In this document: one piece after another, positions 34,116-47,107 of the stretch
Numbering within the stretch: position 1 is the stretch's first letter
Layout: the number at the start of each line of letters is the position of its first letter
Origin: Flexamia atlantica
Lineage: Eukaryota > Arthropoda > Insecta > Hemiptera > Cicadellidae
DNA length: 64,000 bases
Assembly (NCBI GenBank): GCA_035578135.1
Contig: JAQJVK010000012.1
Coordinates: 9,236,721-9,300,720 of the forward strand
Direction of reading: 5' to 3'
Translations under genes and position numbers: made by a program
Notes under the pieces: generated by a model
Database searches by the model: none
Told to the model about the DNA's origin: nothing
Seen by the model: only the letters and a program-made list of their open reading frames with translations

Positions 34116-34934
34116 TCGCAAAAATGGTCCGATTAGAATGAAACTTGGCTTGGTAGTAATTCTTTGGATGAGTTGGAAAACCAGCCCTATCGGGCGCACC
34201 GAAACTAGGCTCCAAAAACCAGGTAGACGCCGAATCTGGGCTCCAAGCCTCCCAGGCCCCTCATAGGTGTATCGAAACTGGGCTCCGGCACTTCCTAGAT
34301 CTCCCGCGGGTAGATCGCCAAAGGATAAAGAAAACATTAACACAATTGAAACAGCATGCATTTATTTACATCAAACCTTTGGTGACGATTTAGACAGAAC
34401 ACTTTTTGTGAATGAATTAAGGTCAATGTGGCCATTTTTCAGCTGAACAATTTTATTCTTGATAAAGTCCTGCAGCAAACATTTTTCCTTCCGACTTTTC
34501 GGCACTTCAGAATTGGACGCACTGATGTTTAGTCTTACGTAGGAGTCAATTTACACTGATTTCAAGGTTTTCACTGAAAACCACTCTTGCCTGGAAAATA
34601 CCGTTCCTCCCTCTAGGGTGTACATTCTCGTCGTACATTTACTATTACAGTAACGCCACCGCTCTTCACCACTTTTCAAAATACCCAACGAACGATAAAA
34701 AAATGCCCTTAACAACGCTCTCCTTCCCTCCTTGACTTACTTTAAATATATTAAACGACATTATTAACACTATTTACTTAAAATATTAAGCAACACCAAC
34801 AACACTATTAATTTAAAAACGACACAAAAATTGGAGATCACTTGTTACTGCTTGTTATCGCGATGAAACTGCTCTCAAGTTCAAACAGTGACTGCGGGGG
34901 CGGGGGTTGGCAGGGGTGGCCGGGACTGTGCCCC

Positions 34935-35399
34935 CTGGAATTCAGGTGACATTCCAGAGTCATTAAGCCACACGCACAGTCAAGTATCTGCGCAAGGCTA
35001 AAAGCCCAGTTTTGGTGCAGGGACTCCCTGGAATTCAGGTGACATTCCAGAGTCATTAAACCACACGCAAAGTCAAGTATCTGCGCTGGGCTAGAAGCCC
35101 ATTTTTGGTGCAGGGACCCCCTGGAATTCAGGTGACATTCCAGAGTCATTAAGCCACACGCACAGTCAAGTATCTGCGCTAGGCTAGAAGCCCAGTTTTG
35201 GTGCGGGGACCCCCTGGAATTCAGGTGACATTCCAGAGTCATTAAGCCACACGCACAGTCAAGTATCTGCGCAAGGCTAGAAGCCCAGTTTTGGTGCGGG
35301 GACCCCCTGGAATTCAGGTGACATTCCAGAGTCATTAAACCACACGCACAGTCAAGTATCTGCGCTAGGCTAGAAGCCCATTTTTGATGCGAGGATTAG
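34935..35399. repeat. 93-bp tandem repeat, five copies
   Basis: Units start CTGGAATTCAGGTGACATTC at 34935, 35028, 35121, 35214 and 35307, all exactly 93 bases. Units differ at a few positions. Because 93 is 31 codons, a minus-strand frame of 165 codons runs through the array as 31-residue repeats (MTLECHLNSRG...); substitutions between units are mostly missense and the frame has no splice or start context, so I treat it as a by-product of unit length. Confidence 0.95.
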
Positions 35400-35499
35400 T
35401 GGACCCTTTTGCGGATTAAATTTTGGAGCCCAGTTTCGGTGCACCGGCCCTATCGGTTCATCAAAAGGGAGGGGGGGGTCAAGCGGGGGAAACCCCTCA

Positions 35500-35880
35500 A
35501 AAGTGAGTTTTTTGGATTGTTTACACAGAAAAAATAAATTATCTCATTTTGATTTACTCCACTGAATTCAGCTTGAAAAACAATTAATTTAGTATTTTCA
35601 ATCATTGTTCTATGTGCATTGGCGACAGATGTAATGAGAGTGTTAAACACAGTACGTTGTCCACTTGTTAACCGTATGGATAGTAAATAAAATTACATAT
35701 CTCAATTATTTCAAAACGTATATTAATAAAACTTGGTTTTTTGCTTCATCTAATATATGTGTGTCTAGAATCTCCGATATTTCCATTTTTGTGGCAACAA
35801 ACCTGCATACTCATTCCTATGGGATGAACAAATCGTTATGGGAAGTAAAAAATCCTACATCTTCCTTTATTTCTTAACAC
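35500..35880 (+). repeat. dispersed repeat R2, copy 3
   Basis: Similar to 4020-4400 and 17560-17880 (CACTGAATTCAGCTTGAAAA, TCTATGTGCATTGG, GTGGCAACAAACCTGCATAC); lacks the right hairpin arm. Confidence 0.65.
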
Positions 35881-36092
35881 TAATTACATCCTAAAAACTA
35901 AAGGTTCACCCTCTCTTCATTTGCAGACATGTTTCATTCTCAGGACTGGTAATTTTTATTAAATTACTTTTATTCGTGTTTTGTTTGAGTAAATACCAGT
36001 ACAATAATTTGAATGTTTAATAATTTAAAGTCTAGTCCCATTAACACCAAAGTACTTAGGGGAAAGTGAGATATATATAATTAATAGAATAA

Positions 36093-36130
36093 TTAATAGG
36101 AATAGGAAATAGGAAATAGAAATAGGATAA
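36093..36130. repeat. AATAGG-type microsatellite
   Basis: Imperfect tandem AATAGGAAATAGGAAATAGA run. Confidence 0.7.
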
Positions 36131-36399
36131 TTAATACAGACTAGTATCATTAGACAAAGTTTCGATGATATCCATGTAAATCCATTCGAATCATTTTGTG
36201 AAACCATCAGTAACTAATCGTTTTATTCTACTATTGTAGGTTAATTTATTACGAGTTAAGTTAATGAAGTGATATAACCCACTGTTCGGAATAGGTTCTA
36301 GCAATGATTGATTTTTATTATCCTTGACGTGTAATTTGTCAATGGATCAAGTAAGTACTGTCAGATATCATTAAAATATGGTCAACGAGTCAACAGTAT

Positions 36400-36900
36400 A
36401 GTTACCACTGATGACTCAGCCACTCGGCCTTCGCCCGTTGCAAGAGCGAAGCCGAACCTCTTAATCACAAGGATCATGAGGCGATATGGTCATCATCGCA
36501 TCAGTGGTAAGTTCATACCGTACTGATTGACGATGACCCCCGAGTCACAGGAAAGGACCGACTATAAACATACTCATTCCTACTAGCGAGAGCTCAACAG
36601 GAATTTCAGTTTTTATATTAGTTCAGATAGTCTTTAACATTAAAGAATTTAATTGGTGGTTATTAACTTAATTCAAATTTAGTATATCTAGTTTAAATTT
36701 ACATTATTCTTTACCTGAGCTTAGAACTGCATGCGAATATATTCCCTATATTGGCGCGGCGCTGGCGACGCCTGGGGGCGACGGTGCGAACTCTCGCCAA
36801 GTACTGAACTGCGTTACCGGCGAGAAAGACAAGCTACTCCACTAGGTAGCGGGGCGATCGAGTTCGAGTTTTTTTATGGCTCACTCACGTTCACTCTTAA
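36400..36900 (+). repeat. dispersed repeat R6, copy 1
   Basis: Matches 61140-61760 in inverted orientation: GAATATATTCCCTATATTGG, CTCTCGCCAAGTACTGAACT, ATAAACATACTCATTCCTAC and GAGGCGATATGGTCATCATC all have inverse counterparts there. Lacks the 226-base MITE found in the other copy, giving an empty site near 36523-36535. Confidence 0.7.
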
Positions 36901-37170
36901 AATTTATTATTAATTGCAATGACTTTTATTTCCATATGGATGTTTGTTTTTTTGTGATTAACTGTTAAAGTTTTTTTTAAACGCGGATAAGAAACATCCA
37001 TGCGAATTGCAACTTATGAAATTGAGCGATTAAATATATATAAAACCCCGATTTGATGATTATATTATATTAAAAATAGAGTTTTCAATATTTGTGTAAT
37101 TGTTTTAGATAAGTTTTCAAACATTACAATTTTCTATAAAGATTTAATGTTTTGACACTTGTAAACATTA

Positions 37171-38507
37171 TCTATAAGTATAAAAGAGGATGTTGGTATA
37201 TATATTTGTATATATATACATATATTTATAGTTGGCATTGATAAACTCAGACACCGCTGGACCGGTGGCCACAAAACTTGGTACATTAATGTAGAATTTC
37301 ATGGAGTAGGTTTATACACCATCAATTTCATGATAACTTTCATAGCTTAGCCCTGGGACCGTCTTAAAGGTACCCATGTCAGGGATTTTGAAAGAATTTT
37401 AGTTAGATTTGTTTACTAACAAAACATACGGAAGTAAAATTTAAAACATGTGATGTAAATTAATTGGTATGTTTTGTTCTGCTATTTAATTATATTTGTT
37501 TATATAAAAATTTGTTTCTTGGTGCCAGATGGTTAATGAATTAGACTTTAGCATATATTTTAAATGCAATTCACTATATAAAATGCTGCAGTACAATTAT
37601 ACATTTTACTTTATGTTTTATTATAACATAAAATAAATCACTGACTAGAAATAATTAAAGGGCCTGGCCTGCCTTCTTTTTAACAGCTGTTGTTGAAAGA
37701 GGTGGAGTGTGCAACTGTAAACTATTTATTTTATCTACAGCATTATCAAAAATTCTCGGGACGGTTTTTCTCTTTTTTGTTCAATATATAATATATTTGT
37801 TTTTAATATTTTTTGTTTTTTTTATTCAATGTTCTGTGGTTTTACCCACACATATACCTTCATGAAGCAGAAAAACGTTCTTAGAATTCGCAGAGTACGC
37901 AGGTCTCCTAAGATGGGGATAAATAATAATAGTCCTTCGTAAGGTCCACTCTATACTATAGATGCGAGCAGTTTCAACGCCCCGCCAAAAAAGCCAATGT
38001 TGCCCCATGATCATCATCAGGGTCAATGCGGCGGTCAGGTCGTGCGGTAAGCAGAAATGACCATAAATGCTTCTCGGTGTTTGATTTAGGGTAAGCCAGT
38101 CTAGGTAATCTCGCTTCTCAAGTGTGTGATTGCAATCCTCTCCACTTCATAGCAAGACCAACTGGGCAGCCGGCACAAACAGCACTTGCAAGAGGGAGGA
38201 CGCCGATACTGGGCATGAGCCTACCGAGGGCAGCGACACCCTTGGGGCCTTTGTCGGTGGGGGGATGGATATGGTCGTATTTTTAGTAAAGACAGGCCCT
38301 TTAGACAGGGATAGGATACTCCCGTTGCAGCAGACCTGAGTAATAAGCGATTTTTTAAAAACGTTTTTCTGTTTCATGAAAGAACATTTAACATGTATGA
38401 AGAAATATGTTTTTACAAGAAGAAGTATGTATGAAAAAAACTATATTTTTGAAGAGTGATACTGTATATTGTATTTTTATCGTGGGCGAAGCCACGGGTC
38501 CTGCTAA
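37171..38507 (+). mobile_element. Helitron-type element, about 1.34 kb
   Basis: Starts TCTATAAGTATAAAAGAGGA after A and ends GGGCGAAGCCACGGGTCCTGCTAA before T, with the CGTG/CACG hairpin at the 3' end. The early sequence (GGCCACAAAACTTGGTACAT) has the usual Helitron wording. Interior includes 38130-38340, GC-richer, with no recognisable Rep/helicase motif. Whether the two ends belong to one element is inferred. Confidence 0.6.
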
Positions 38508-39174
38508 TTTCCTATAAAACTTGATCGGGAAGACATTTGATCAGCAAAGAGTAGATACTTTCATAATTTAAGGAAATTATTAAAACTTAAGGTGATTTGA
38601 GATAATTTTTAGCGTAAGGCCTACGTATTAGTTTAATTACAATCTGTATAGGAGCCTAGTGGCTGCAGGATACCCTTTTTTTATTTTTATTTGGAGTCTT
38701 TGGCGGCAGCGCTCACAGCGGGGTGAGTCAGAGTTGGTGCTGCGTCTGTCACAGTCGCCCGTTTAGATATTGACAAAATCGGGATGAACGGTTAACATTG
38801 TTAACAATTCGTTCTATATATACAGAAATGTATATAACTTATACTAAATGTTACAGAGCGTGTTTTGCTACAAAGTGAAAACTCGGCTTTTAACCTTACA
38901 CCTGTAAGCATCGTGAAGCTATTTCATAAATACTTCATAAGCGAAACTGTCACCGAACCTTTAAAAATTGTTTAAATGACATACAGATGAGATATTCGTC
39001 CTCTATGTACGAGATCGAGATCTGGTTAAAACATTTGACTGCGGCGAGCATCCTAAGCTGGTTCGGCCGTGGAATGTGCGACAACCTGTTAGACAACGGC
39101 TCTGTTATATAGACAGGGACCTGCTGTACATCACAGTCACAGTATCTTCGCACCGAACAGCTGTGGCCCGAGCG
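38508..39174. other. no gene seen
   Basis: Mixed composition leading into the satellite; 38700-38760 is GC-richer. No exon with splice signals was recognised. Confidence 0.35.
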
Positions 39175-42100
39175 GTCTGGGTCACGTCGTTTGTGTCGGA
39201 CTGTACAGCCGGTGGCACTATACATGGCCGGTCCGACCGCTGACTCAGTGCTGAAGTTGACATCAGTTTACTGCGGACTAGGTCACGTCGTTTGTGGCGG
39301 ACTGTGCAGAAGTTGCCACTATACATGGCCGGTCCGACCGCTAACTCAGTGCTGAAGTTGACATCAGTTTACTGGGGGACTGGGTCACGTCGTTTGTGTC
39401 GGACTGTACAGCAGTTGCCCCTGGGATACATGGCCGGTCCGGCCGCTGACTCAGTGCTGAAGTTGACATCAGTTTACTGCGGACTGGGTCACGTCGTTTG
39501 TGGCGGACTGTACAGCAGTTGCCACTATACATGGCCGTATAGTGGCCCGGCCGCTGACTCAGTGCTGAACTAAACTGCACTGGGGACTGGGTCACGTCGT
39601 TTGTGGCGGACTGTACAGCAGGTGCCATTATACATGGCCGGTCCGACCCTTTACTCAGTGCTGAAGTTGACATAAGTTTACTGGGTACTAGGTCACGTTG
39701 TTTGTGTCGGGCTGTACAGCCGGTGGCACTAGACATGGCCGGTCCGACCGCTGACTCAGTGCTGAAGTTGACATCAGTTTACTGGATACTAGGTCACGTT
39801 GTTTGTGTCGGGCTGTACAGCCGGTGGCACTAGACATGGCCGGTCCGACCCTTTACTCAGTGCTGAAGTTGACATAAGTTTACTGGGTACTGGGTCACGT
39901 TGTTTGTGTCGGGCTGTACAGCCGGTGGCACTAAACATGGCCGGTCCGACCGCTGACTCAGTGCTGAAGTTGACATCAGTTTACTGGGGACTGGGTCACG
40001 TCGTTTGTGTCGGACTGTACAGCCGGTGGCACTAAACATGGCCGGTCCGACCGCTGACTCAGTGCTGAAGTTGACACAGTTTACTGCGGACTGGGTCACG
40101 TCGTTTGTGTTGGACTGTACAGCCGGTGGCACTAAACATGGCCGGTCCGACCGCTGACTCAGTGCTGAAGTTGACATCAGTTAACTGGGGACTGGGTCAC
40201 GTCGTTTGTGTCGGACTGTACAGCCAGCGGCACTAAACATGGCCGGTCCGACCGCTGACTCAGTGCTGAAGTTTACATCAGTTTACTGGGGACTGGGTCA
40301 CGTCGTTTGTGTCGGACTGTACAGCCGGTGGCACTATACATAGCCGGTCCGACCGCTGACTCAGTGCTGAAGTTGACGTTGGTTTACTGGGGACTGGGTC
40401 ACGTCGTTTGTGTCGGACTGTACAGCCGGTGGCACTATACATGGCCCGTCCGACCGCTGACTCAGTGCTGAAGTTGACATCAGTTTACTGGGGACTAGGT
40501 CACGTCGTTTGTGTCGGACTGTACAGCCGGTGGCACTAGACATGGCCGGTCCGACCGCTGACTCAGTGCTGAAGTTGACATCAATTTACTGGGGACTGGG
40601 TCACGTCGTTTGTGGGGGACTGTACAGCCGGTGGCACTATACATAGCCGGTCCGACCGCTGACTCAGTGCTGAAGTTGACATCAGTTTACTGCGGACGGG
40701 GTCACGTCGTTTGTGTCGGACTGTACAGCAGGTGCCCCTGGGATACATGGCCGGTCCGACCGCTGACTAAGTGCTGAAGTTGACATCCGTTTACTGGGGA
40801 CTGGGTCACGTCGTTTGTGGCGGACAGTACAGCAGATGCCTCTGGGATACATGGCCGGTCCGACCGCTGACTCAGTGCTGAAGTTGATATCAGTAAACTG
40901 GGGACTGGGTCACGTCGTTTGTGGCGGACTGTACAACAGATGCCCCTGGGATACATGGCCGGTCCGACCGCTGACTCAGTGCTGAAGTTGACATCAGTTT
41001 ACTGCGGACTGGGTCACGTCGTTTGTGTTGGACTGTACAGCCGGTGGCACTAGACATGGCCGGTCCGACCGCTGACTCAGTGCTGAAGTTAACATCAGTT
41101 TAATGGGGACTGGGTCACGTCGTTTGTGTCGGACTGTACAGCCGGTGGCACTATACATGGCCGGTCCGACCGCTGACTCAGTGCTGAAGTTGACATCAGT
41201 TTACTGGGGACTGGGTCACGTCGTTTGTGTCGGACTGTACAGCCGGTGGCACTAAACATGGCCGGTCCGACCGCTGACTCAGTGCTGAAGTTGACATCAG
41301 TTTACTGGGGACTGGGTCACGTCGTTTGTGTCGGACTGTACAGCCGGTGGCACTATACATGGCCGGTCCGACCGCTGACTCAGTGCTGAAGTTGACGTCA
41401 GTTTACTGGGGACTGGGTCACGTCGTTTGTGTCGGACTGTACAGCCGGTGGCACTAGACATGGCCGGTCCGTCCGTTGACTCAGTGCTGAAGTTGACATC
41501 AATTTACTGGAGACTGGGTCACGTCGTTTGTGGCGGACTGTACAGCCGGTGGCACTATACATGGCCGGTCCGACCGCTGACTCAGTGCTGAAGTTGACAT
41601 CAGTTTACTGGGGACTGGGTCACGTCGTTTGTGTCGGACTGTACAGCAGTTGCCCCTGGGATACATGGCCGGTCCGGCCGCTGACTCAGTGCTGAAGTTG
41701 ACATCAGTTTACTGCGGACTGGGTCACGTCGTTTGTGGCGGACTGTACAGCAGTTGCCACTATACATGGCCGTATAGTGGCCCGGCCGCTGACTCAGTGC
41801 TGAAGTTGATATCAGTAAACTGGGGACTGGGTCACGTCGTTTGTGGCGGACTGTACAGCAGGTGCTCCTGGGATACATGGCCGGTCCGACCGCTGACTCA
41901 GTGCTGAAGTTGATATCAGTAAACTGGGGACTGGGTCACGTCGTTTGTGTCGGACTGTACAGCAGGTGCCCCTGGGATACATGGCCGGTCCGACCGCTGA
42001 CTAAGTGCTGAAGTTGACATCAGTTTACTGGGGACTGGGTCACGTCGTTTGTGGCGGACTGTACAGCAGATGCCCCTGGGATACATGGCCGGTCCGACCG

Positions 42101-43341
42101 CTGACTCAGTGCTGAAGTTGATATCAGTAAACTGGGGACTGGGTCACGTCGTTTGTGTCGGACTGTACAGCCGGTGCCCCTGGGATACATGGCCGGTCCG
42201 ACCGCTGACTCAGTGCTGAAGTTGATATCAGTAAACTGGGGACTGGCTCACGTCGTTTGTGGCGGACTGTACAACAGGTGCCCCTGGGATACATGGCCGG
42301 TCCGACCGCTGACGCAGTGCTGAAGTTGACATCAGTTTACTGGGGACCGGGTCACGTCGTTTGTGGCGGACTGTACAGCAGGTGCCCCTGGGATACATGG
42401 CCGGTCCGGCCGCTGACTCAGTGCTGAAGTTGACATCAGTTTACTGGGGACTGGGTCACGTCGTTTGTGTCGGACTGTACAGCAGGTGCCCCTGGGATAC
42501 ATGGCCGGTCCGACCGCTGACTCAGTGCTGAAGTTGATATCAGTAAACTGGGGACTGGCTCACGTCGTTTGTGGCGGACTGTACAGCAGGTGCCATTATA
42601 CATGGCCGGTCCGACCCTTTACTCAGTGCTGAAGTTGACATAAGTTTACTGGGTACTGGGTCACGTTGTTTGTGTCGGGCTGTACAGCCGGTGGCACTAG
42701 ACATGGCCGGTCCGACCGCTGACTCAGTGCTGAAGTTGACATCAGTTTACTGGGTACTGGGTCACGTCGTTTGTGTCGGGCTGTACAGCCAGTGGCACTA
42801 GACATGGCCGGTCCGACCGCTGACTCAGTGCTGAAGTTGACATCAGTTTACTGGGTACTGGGTCACGTCGTTTGTGTCGGGCTGTACAGCCAGTGGCACT
42901 AGACATGGCCGGTCCGACCGCTGACTCAGTGCTGAAGTTGACATCAGTTTACTGGGTACTGGGTCACGTCGTTTGTGTCGGGCTGTACAGCCAGTGGCAC
43001 TAGACATGGCCGGTCCGACCGCTGACTCAGTGCTGAAGTTGACATCAGTTTACTGGGTACTGGGTCACGTCGTTTGTGTCGGGCTGTACAGCCAGTGGCA
43101 CTAGACATGGCCGGTCCGACCGCTGACTCAGTGCTGAAGTTGACATAAGTTTACTGGGTACTGGGTCACGTTGTTTGTGTCGGGCTGTACAGCCAGTGGC
43201 ACTAGACATGGCCGGTCCGACCGCTGACTCAGTTCTGAAGTTGACATCAGTTTACTGGGGACTGGGTCACGTCGTTTGTGTCGGACTGTACAGCCGGTGG
43301 CACTAAACATGGCCGGTCCGACCGCTAACTCAGTGCTGAAG
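39175..43341. repeat. satellite array, about 41 units of 101-104 bp
   Basis: Units begin GGTCACGTCGTTTGTG and contain CTGTACAG, CATGGCCGGTCCGACC, GCTGACTCAGTGCTGAAG and TTGACATCAGTTTACTGG. The array is GC-rich in an AT-rich genome. Two main types occur: 101-base units with GCCGGTGGCACTA(T/G/A)ACATG, and 104-base units with GCAGGTGCCCCTGGGATACATG. The block 39384-39600 recurs at about 41610-41825, and 39590-39700 recurs near 42575-42690, so segments have been duplicated inside the array. Most units contain TGACTCAG. All long frames across the array are by-products: the unit length is not a multiple of three. Confidence 0.97.
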
Positions 43342-43788
43342 TTATTAGTTTCATAGACATAAACGCTGGCTAACCAATAAAACCATTAACAGTAGCTGTA
43401 AAATACTTAGATTTTGATATTAGTAAAATTAATTTACTAAGGTCAGCCACAAAAAGTGTCAGGTAAGCCACAAATATTTTATATTTTAATACATTTGCCA
43501 AGGGAAACAAAAATACGAATATTTAAAGCCCCCTGACACCCCCTTTAATTCAAATTAATTAATGAACAACCTATTTATGAAGAAATAGATTTAGTTTTCT
43601 TGAGGGGATTTTGTTGCACTTTAGCGGACGCATTAATTATCCGATTTCCCTTCTCATTTGGTGGTGACATTTTTTATGAACTGTTAAATAAGTTAGATGG
43701 GTGATTAAGTTGGAAATAATTTTTCTAACATTGTTTCAGCCACACAAAGCTCTTCTAGATCATGCTATTTTATAATATATAATTAACT
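43342..43788. other. AT-rich, R4 fragment
   Basis: 43600-43740 carries the R4 repeat wording. No gene seen. Confidence 0.45.
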
Positions 43789-46700
43789 AATCTATACTTA
43801 TTTAATACGCGAGCCGTTTTTTTGTTACAAAGACTCCTCCTAAACTACTGAACCGATTTTCATGTTTTTGGTGTCATTGGAAAGAGCTTGGCATGAAGTT
43901 TTGCAGGAAATAAAATTTAAAAAGGTTTGACTAAAGGGAAGAGCCCTAGACGCCCTTAAAGTTTCATAATAGCCCATAAGATTTAACATGGGAATAGAAA
44001 TTTCAAATAAAGCAGCTGATTGGAGCAAACTAAGTTTTTCAGCAAAGCCATATGTTGTTAATGGAATTGAAACCATTGCATGTAGAGCTGGAGGAATTTC
44101 AGTTGATGGAAGTTGTAAATAGATAAACTATTATCCTAATACATACTTAAGGTCAGAATTCAGTTTAAAAAACATTTATTTTGAATCACATGAGTGAAGA
44201 TCTTCATATTTACATATGTTTATATACCAATTAAAAAATTAAAAAATTCTTAAGTATAAATTCTATTAATATAAATAGAAATTAAAGAAAAAAACAGACT
44301 TAACATTCATTATGAGTATAAATTTATTGAACCACTAGTAAACCTGTTGCTCGAAATCGAGCAATTGTTATGTATTGATTTCAACATAAAAATAATCATG
44401 GTATAGTATTCTAGAACCATTTTATTAATTTTATGGTTGAATTTCGTGTTGTACTGAAATGTTTTACAAAAAGCTTTTTTAATTAAATTTCTTGTGAATA
44501 CTCATTCATCTTCAAAGAGATGTCCATGTTTCTTTAGTGTTTTCTACGAAAATTATGAGCACCTCAAAGGAGTTGGCTTGACCTGCCGCCACATATACAG
44601 TAGTCCATATGTAATGGACTGACCCTGACCTATACCTGTACCTAATTACCTATACAGGAATTACTGGAAACTGGTATTTTTTTACTATAAAACATCACTA
44701 AACACAAAAAGAATTATTAAAATTATATTATTTACATGTTTACATCATTCAAGGTTAGCATTTCATATAGTTGAACTAAATTAATTTTTTCTTTAGGATA
44801 ATTGTAGATAATTGCTCACAAACGCTTCACATTATCATTCACCATAAACTCCAATTGAAGCGTATACTCAACCAAGTTCATCAAGATGAAATACACATAA
44901 ATTAATTATTTTTGAAATACCCCAAGCACCATATGAAAGAAAATTAACCAAAACAAATTGATATTTGAAAATCGACTGCAAATTTGTTTAGACAACACTA
45001 ATGTTCTTAAATGGGTAAAACATGTATTATTCGGTTTTAAATGTATTTTTGTAAAATTTTCTGAAATTCAGTAGGGTATATGTTACTAAGAGCTGCTTTC
45101 CCCAAATCTAGTTTTATTTGAACTTCTGAAACTTAAGTTTAGTAACATTTGTTCTTAAATGGGTAAAAAATGTATTATTCGGTTTTAAATGTATTTTTTT
45201 TAAACTATCTGAAATTCAGTAGGGTATATGTTACTAAGAGCTGCTTTCCCCAAATCTAGTTTTATTTGAACTTCTGAAACTTAAGTTTAGTAACATTTGA
45301 ATTTCCCTGATAATATGGTTTATAATTTAAAAATTAGAATATTCATATTGTTTAAATTAAATTCACGTTTATTTTAAACCTTAATTGGGGAAAGCGGCCC
45401 TAAGTAGCGTACGACCTGTCTTAGTCTTAAACCGATCTAAAATGGTTCAATAAATTTATACTCATAATGAATGTTAAGTCTGTTTTTTTCTTTAATTTCT
45501 ATTTATATTAATAGAATTTATACTTAAGAATTTTTTAATTTTTTAATTGGTATATAAACATATGTAAATATGAAGATCTTCACTCATGTGATTCAAAATA
45601 AATGTTTTTTAAACTGAATTCTGACCTTAAGTATGTATTAGGATAATAGTTTATCTATTTACAACTTCCATCAACTGAAATTCCTCCAGCTCTACATGCA
45701 ATGGTTTCAATTCCATTAACAACATATGGCTTTGCTGAAAAACTTAGTTTGCTCCAATCAGCTGCTTTATTTGAAATTTCTATTCCCATGTTAAATCTTA
45801 TGGGCTATTATGAAACTTTAAGGGCGTCTAGGGCTCTTCCCTTTAGTCAAACCTTTTTAAATTTTATTTCCTGCAAAACTTCATGCCAAGCTCTTTCCAA
45901 TGACACCAAAAACATGAAAATCGGTTCAGTAGTTTAGGAGGAGTCTTTGTAACAAAAAAACGGCTCGCGTATTAAATAAGTATAGATTTTAGATCGGTTT
46001 AAGACTAAGACAGGTCGTACGCTACTTAGGGCCGCTTTCCCCAATTAAGGTTTAAAATAAACGTGAATTTAATTTAAACAATATGAATATTCTAATTTTT
46101 AAATTATAAACCATATTATCAGGGAAATTCAAATGTTACTAAACTTAAGTTTCAGAAGTTCAAATAAAACTAGATTTGGGGAAAGCAGCTCTTAGTAACA
46201 TATACCCTACTGAATTTCAGATAGTTTAAAAAAAATACATTTAAAACCGAATAATACATTTTTTACCCATTTAAGAACAAATGTTACTAAACTTAAGTTT
46301 CAGAAGTTCAAATAAAACTAGATTTGGGGAAAGCAGCTCTTAGTAACATATACCCTACTGAATTTCAGAAAATTTTACAAAAATACATTTAAAACCGAAT
46401 AATACATGTTTTACCCATTTAAGAACATTAGTGTTGTCTAAACAAATTTGCAGTCGATTTTCAAATATCAATTTGTTTTGGTTAATTTTCTTTCATATGG
46501 TGCTTGGGGTATTTCAAAAATAATTAATTTATGTGTATTTCATCTTGATGAACTTGGTTGAGTATACGCTTCAATTGGAGTTTATGGTGAATGATAATGT
46601 GAAGCGTTTGTGAGCAATTATCTACAATTATCCTAAAGAAAAAATTAATTTAGTTCAACTATATGAAATGCTAACCTTGAATGATGTAAACATGTAAATA

Positions 46701-47094
46701 ATATAATTTTAATAATTCTTTTTGTGTTTAGTGATGTTTTATAGTAAAAAAATACCAGTTTCCAGTAATTCCTGTATAGGTAATTAGGTACAGGTATAGG
46801 TCAGGGTCAGTCCATTACATATGGACTACTGTATATGTGGCGGCAGGTCAAGCCAACTCCTTTGAGGTGCTCATAATTTTCGTAGAAAACACTAAAGAAA
46901 CATGGACATCTCTTTGAAGATGAATGAGTATTCACAAGAAATTTAATTAAAAAAGCTTTTTGTAAAACATTTCAGTACAACACGAAATTCAACCATAAAA
47001 TTAATAAAATGGTTCTAGAATACTATACCATGATTATTTTTATGTTGAAATCAATACATAACAATTGCTCGATTTCGAGCAACAGGTTTACTAG
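43789..47094. repeat. A-B-A'-B' inverted, permuted duplication
   Basis: Four blocks follow each other: A 43789-44334 (546 bases), B 44335-45442 (1108), A' 45443-45989 and B' 45987-47094 (1108). A' is the reverse complement of A, and B' that of B; wherever I compared them they are identical. A starts TCTATACTTATTTAATACGC after an A, which resembles a Helitron 5' end, and CTAA occurs at the end of B, but a clear 3' hairpin is missing. Identical 78-codon frames in A (minus) and A' (plus) reflect the duplication and have no recognised motif. Confidence 0.93.
45003..45298. repeat. 148-bp tandem duplication within block B
   Basis: Two copies (start GTTCTTAAATGGGTAAAA at 45003 and 45151) nearly identical; the same pair occurs inverted in B' at about 46131-46426. 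Confidence 0.93.
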
Positions 47095-47107
47095 TTACTA
47101 ATATTCT

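Noticed and set aside
39341..43310. Many 60-130 codon frames across the satellite
   Set aside because: They repeat the same SALSQRSDRPC-type wording unit by unit, appear on both strands and are interrupted whenever the 101/104-base period shifts frame.
39175..43341. CRISPR-like appearance of regularly repeated sequence
   Set aside because: Whole units repeat head to tail without unique spacers, and the genome is eukaryotic.
43840..45937. Two identical 78-codon frames on opposite strands
   Set aside because: Identity is explained by the A/A' inverted duplication; the peptide resembles translated Helitron-type terminal sequence and has no recognised domain.
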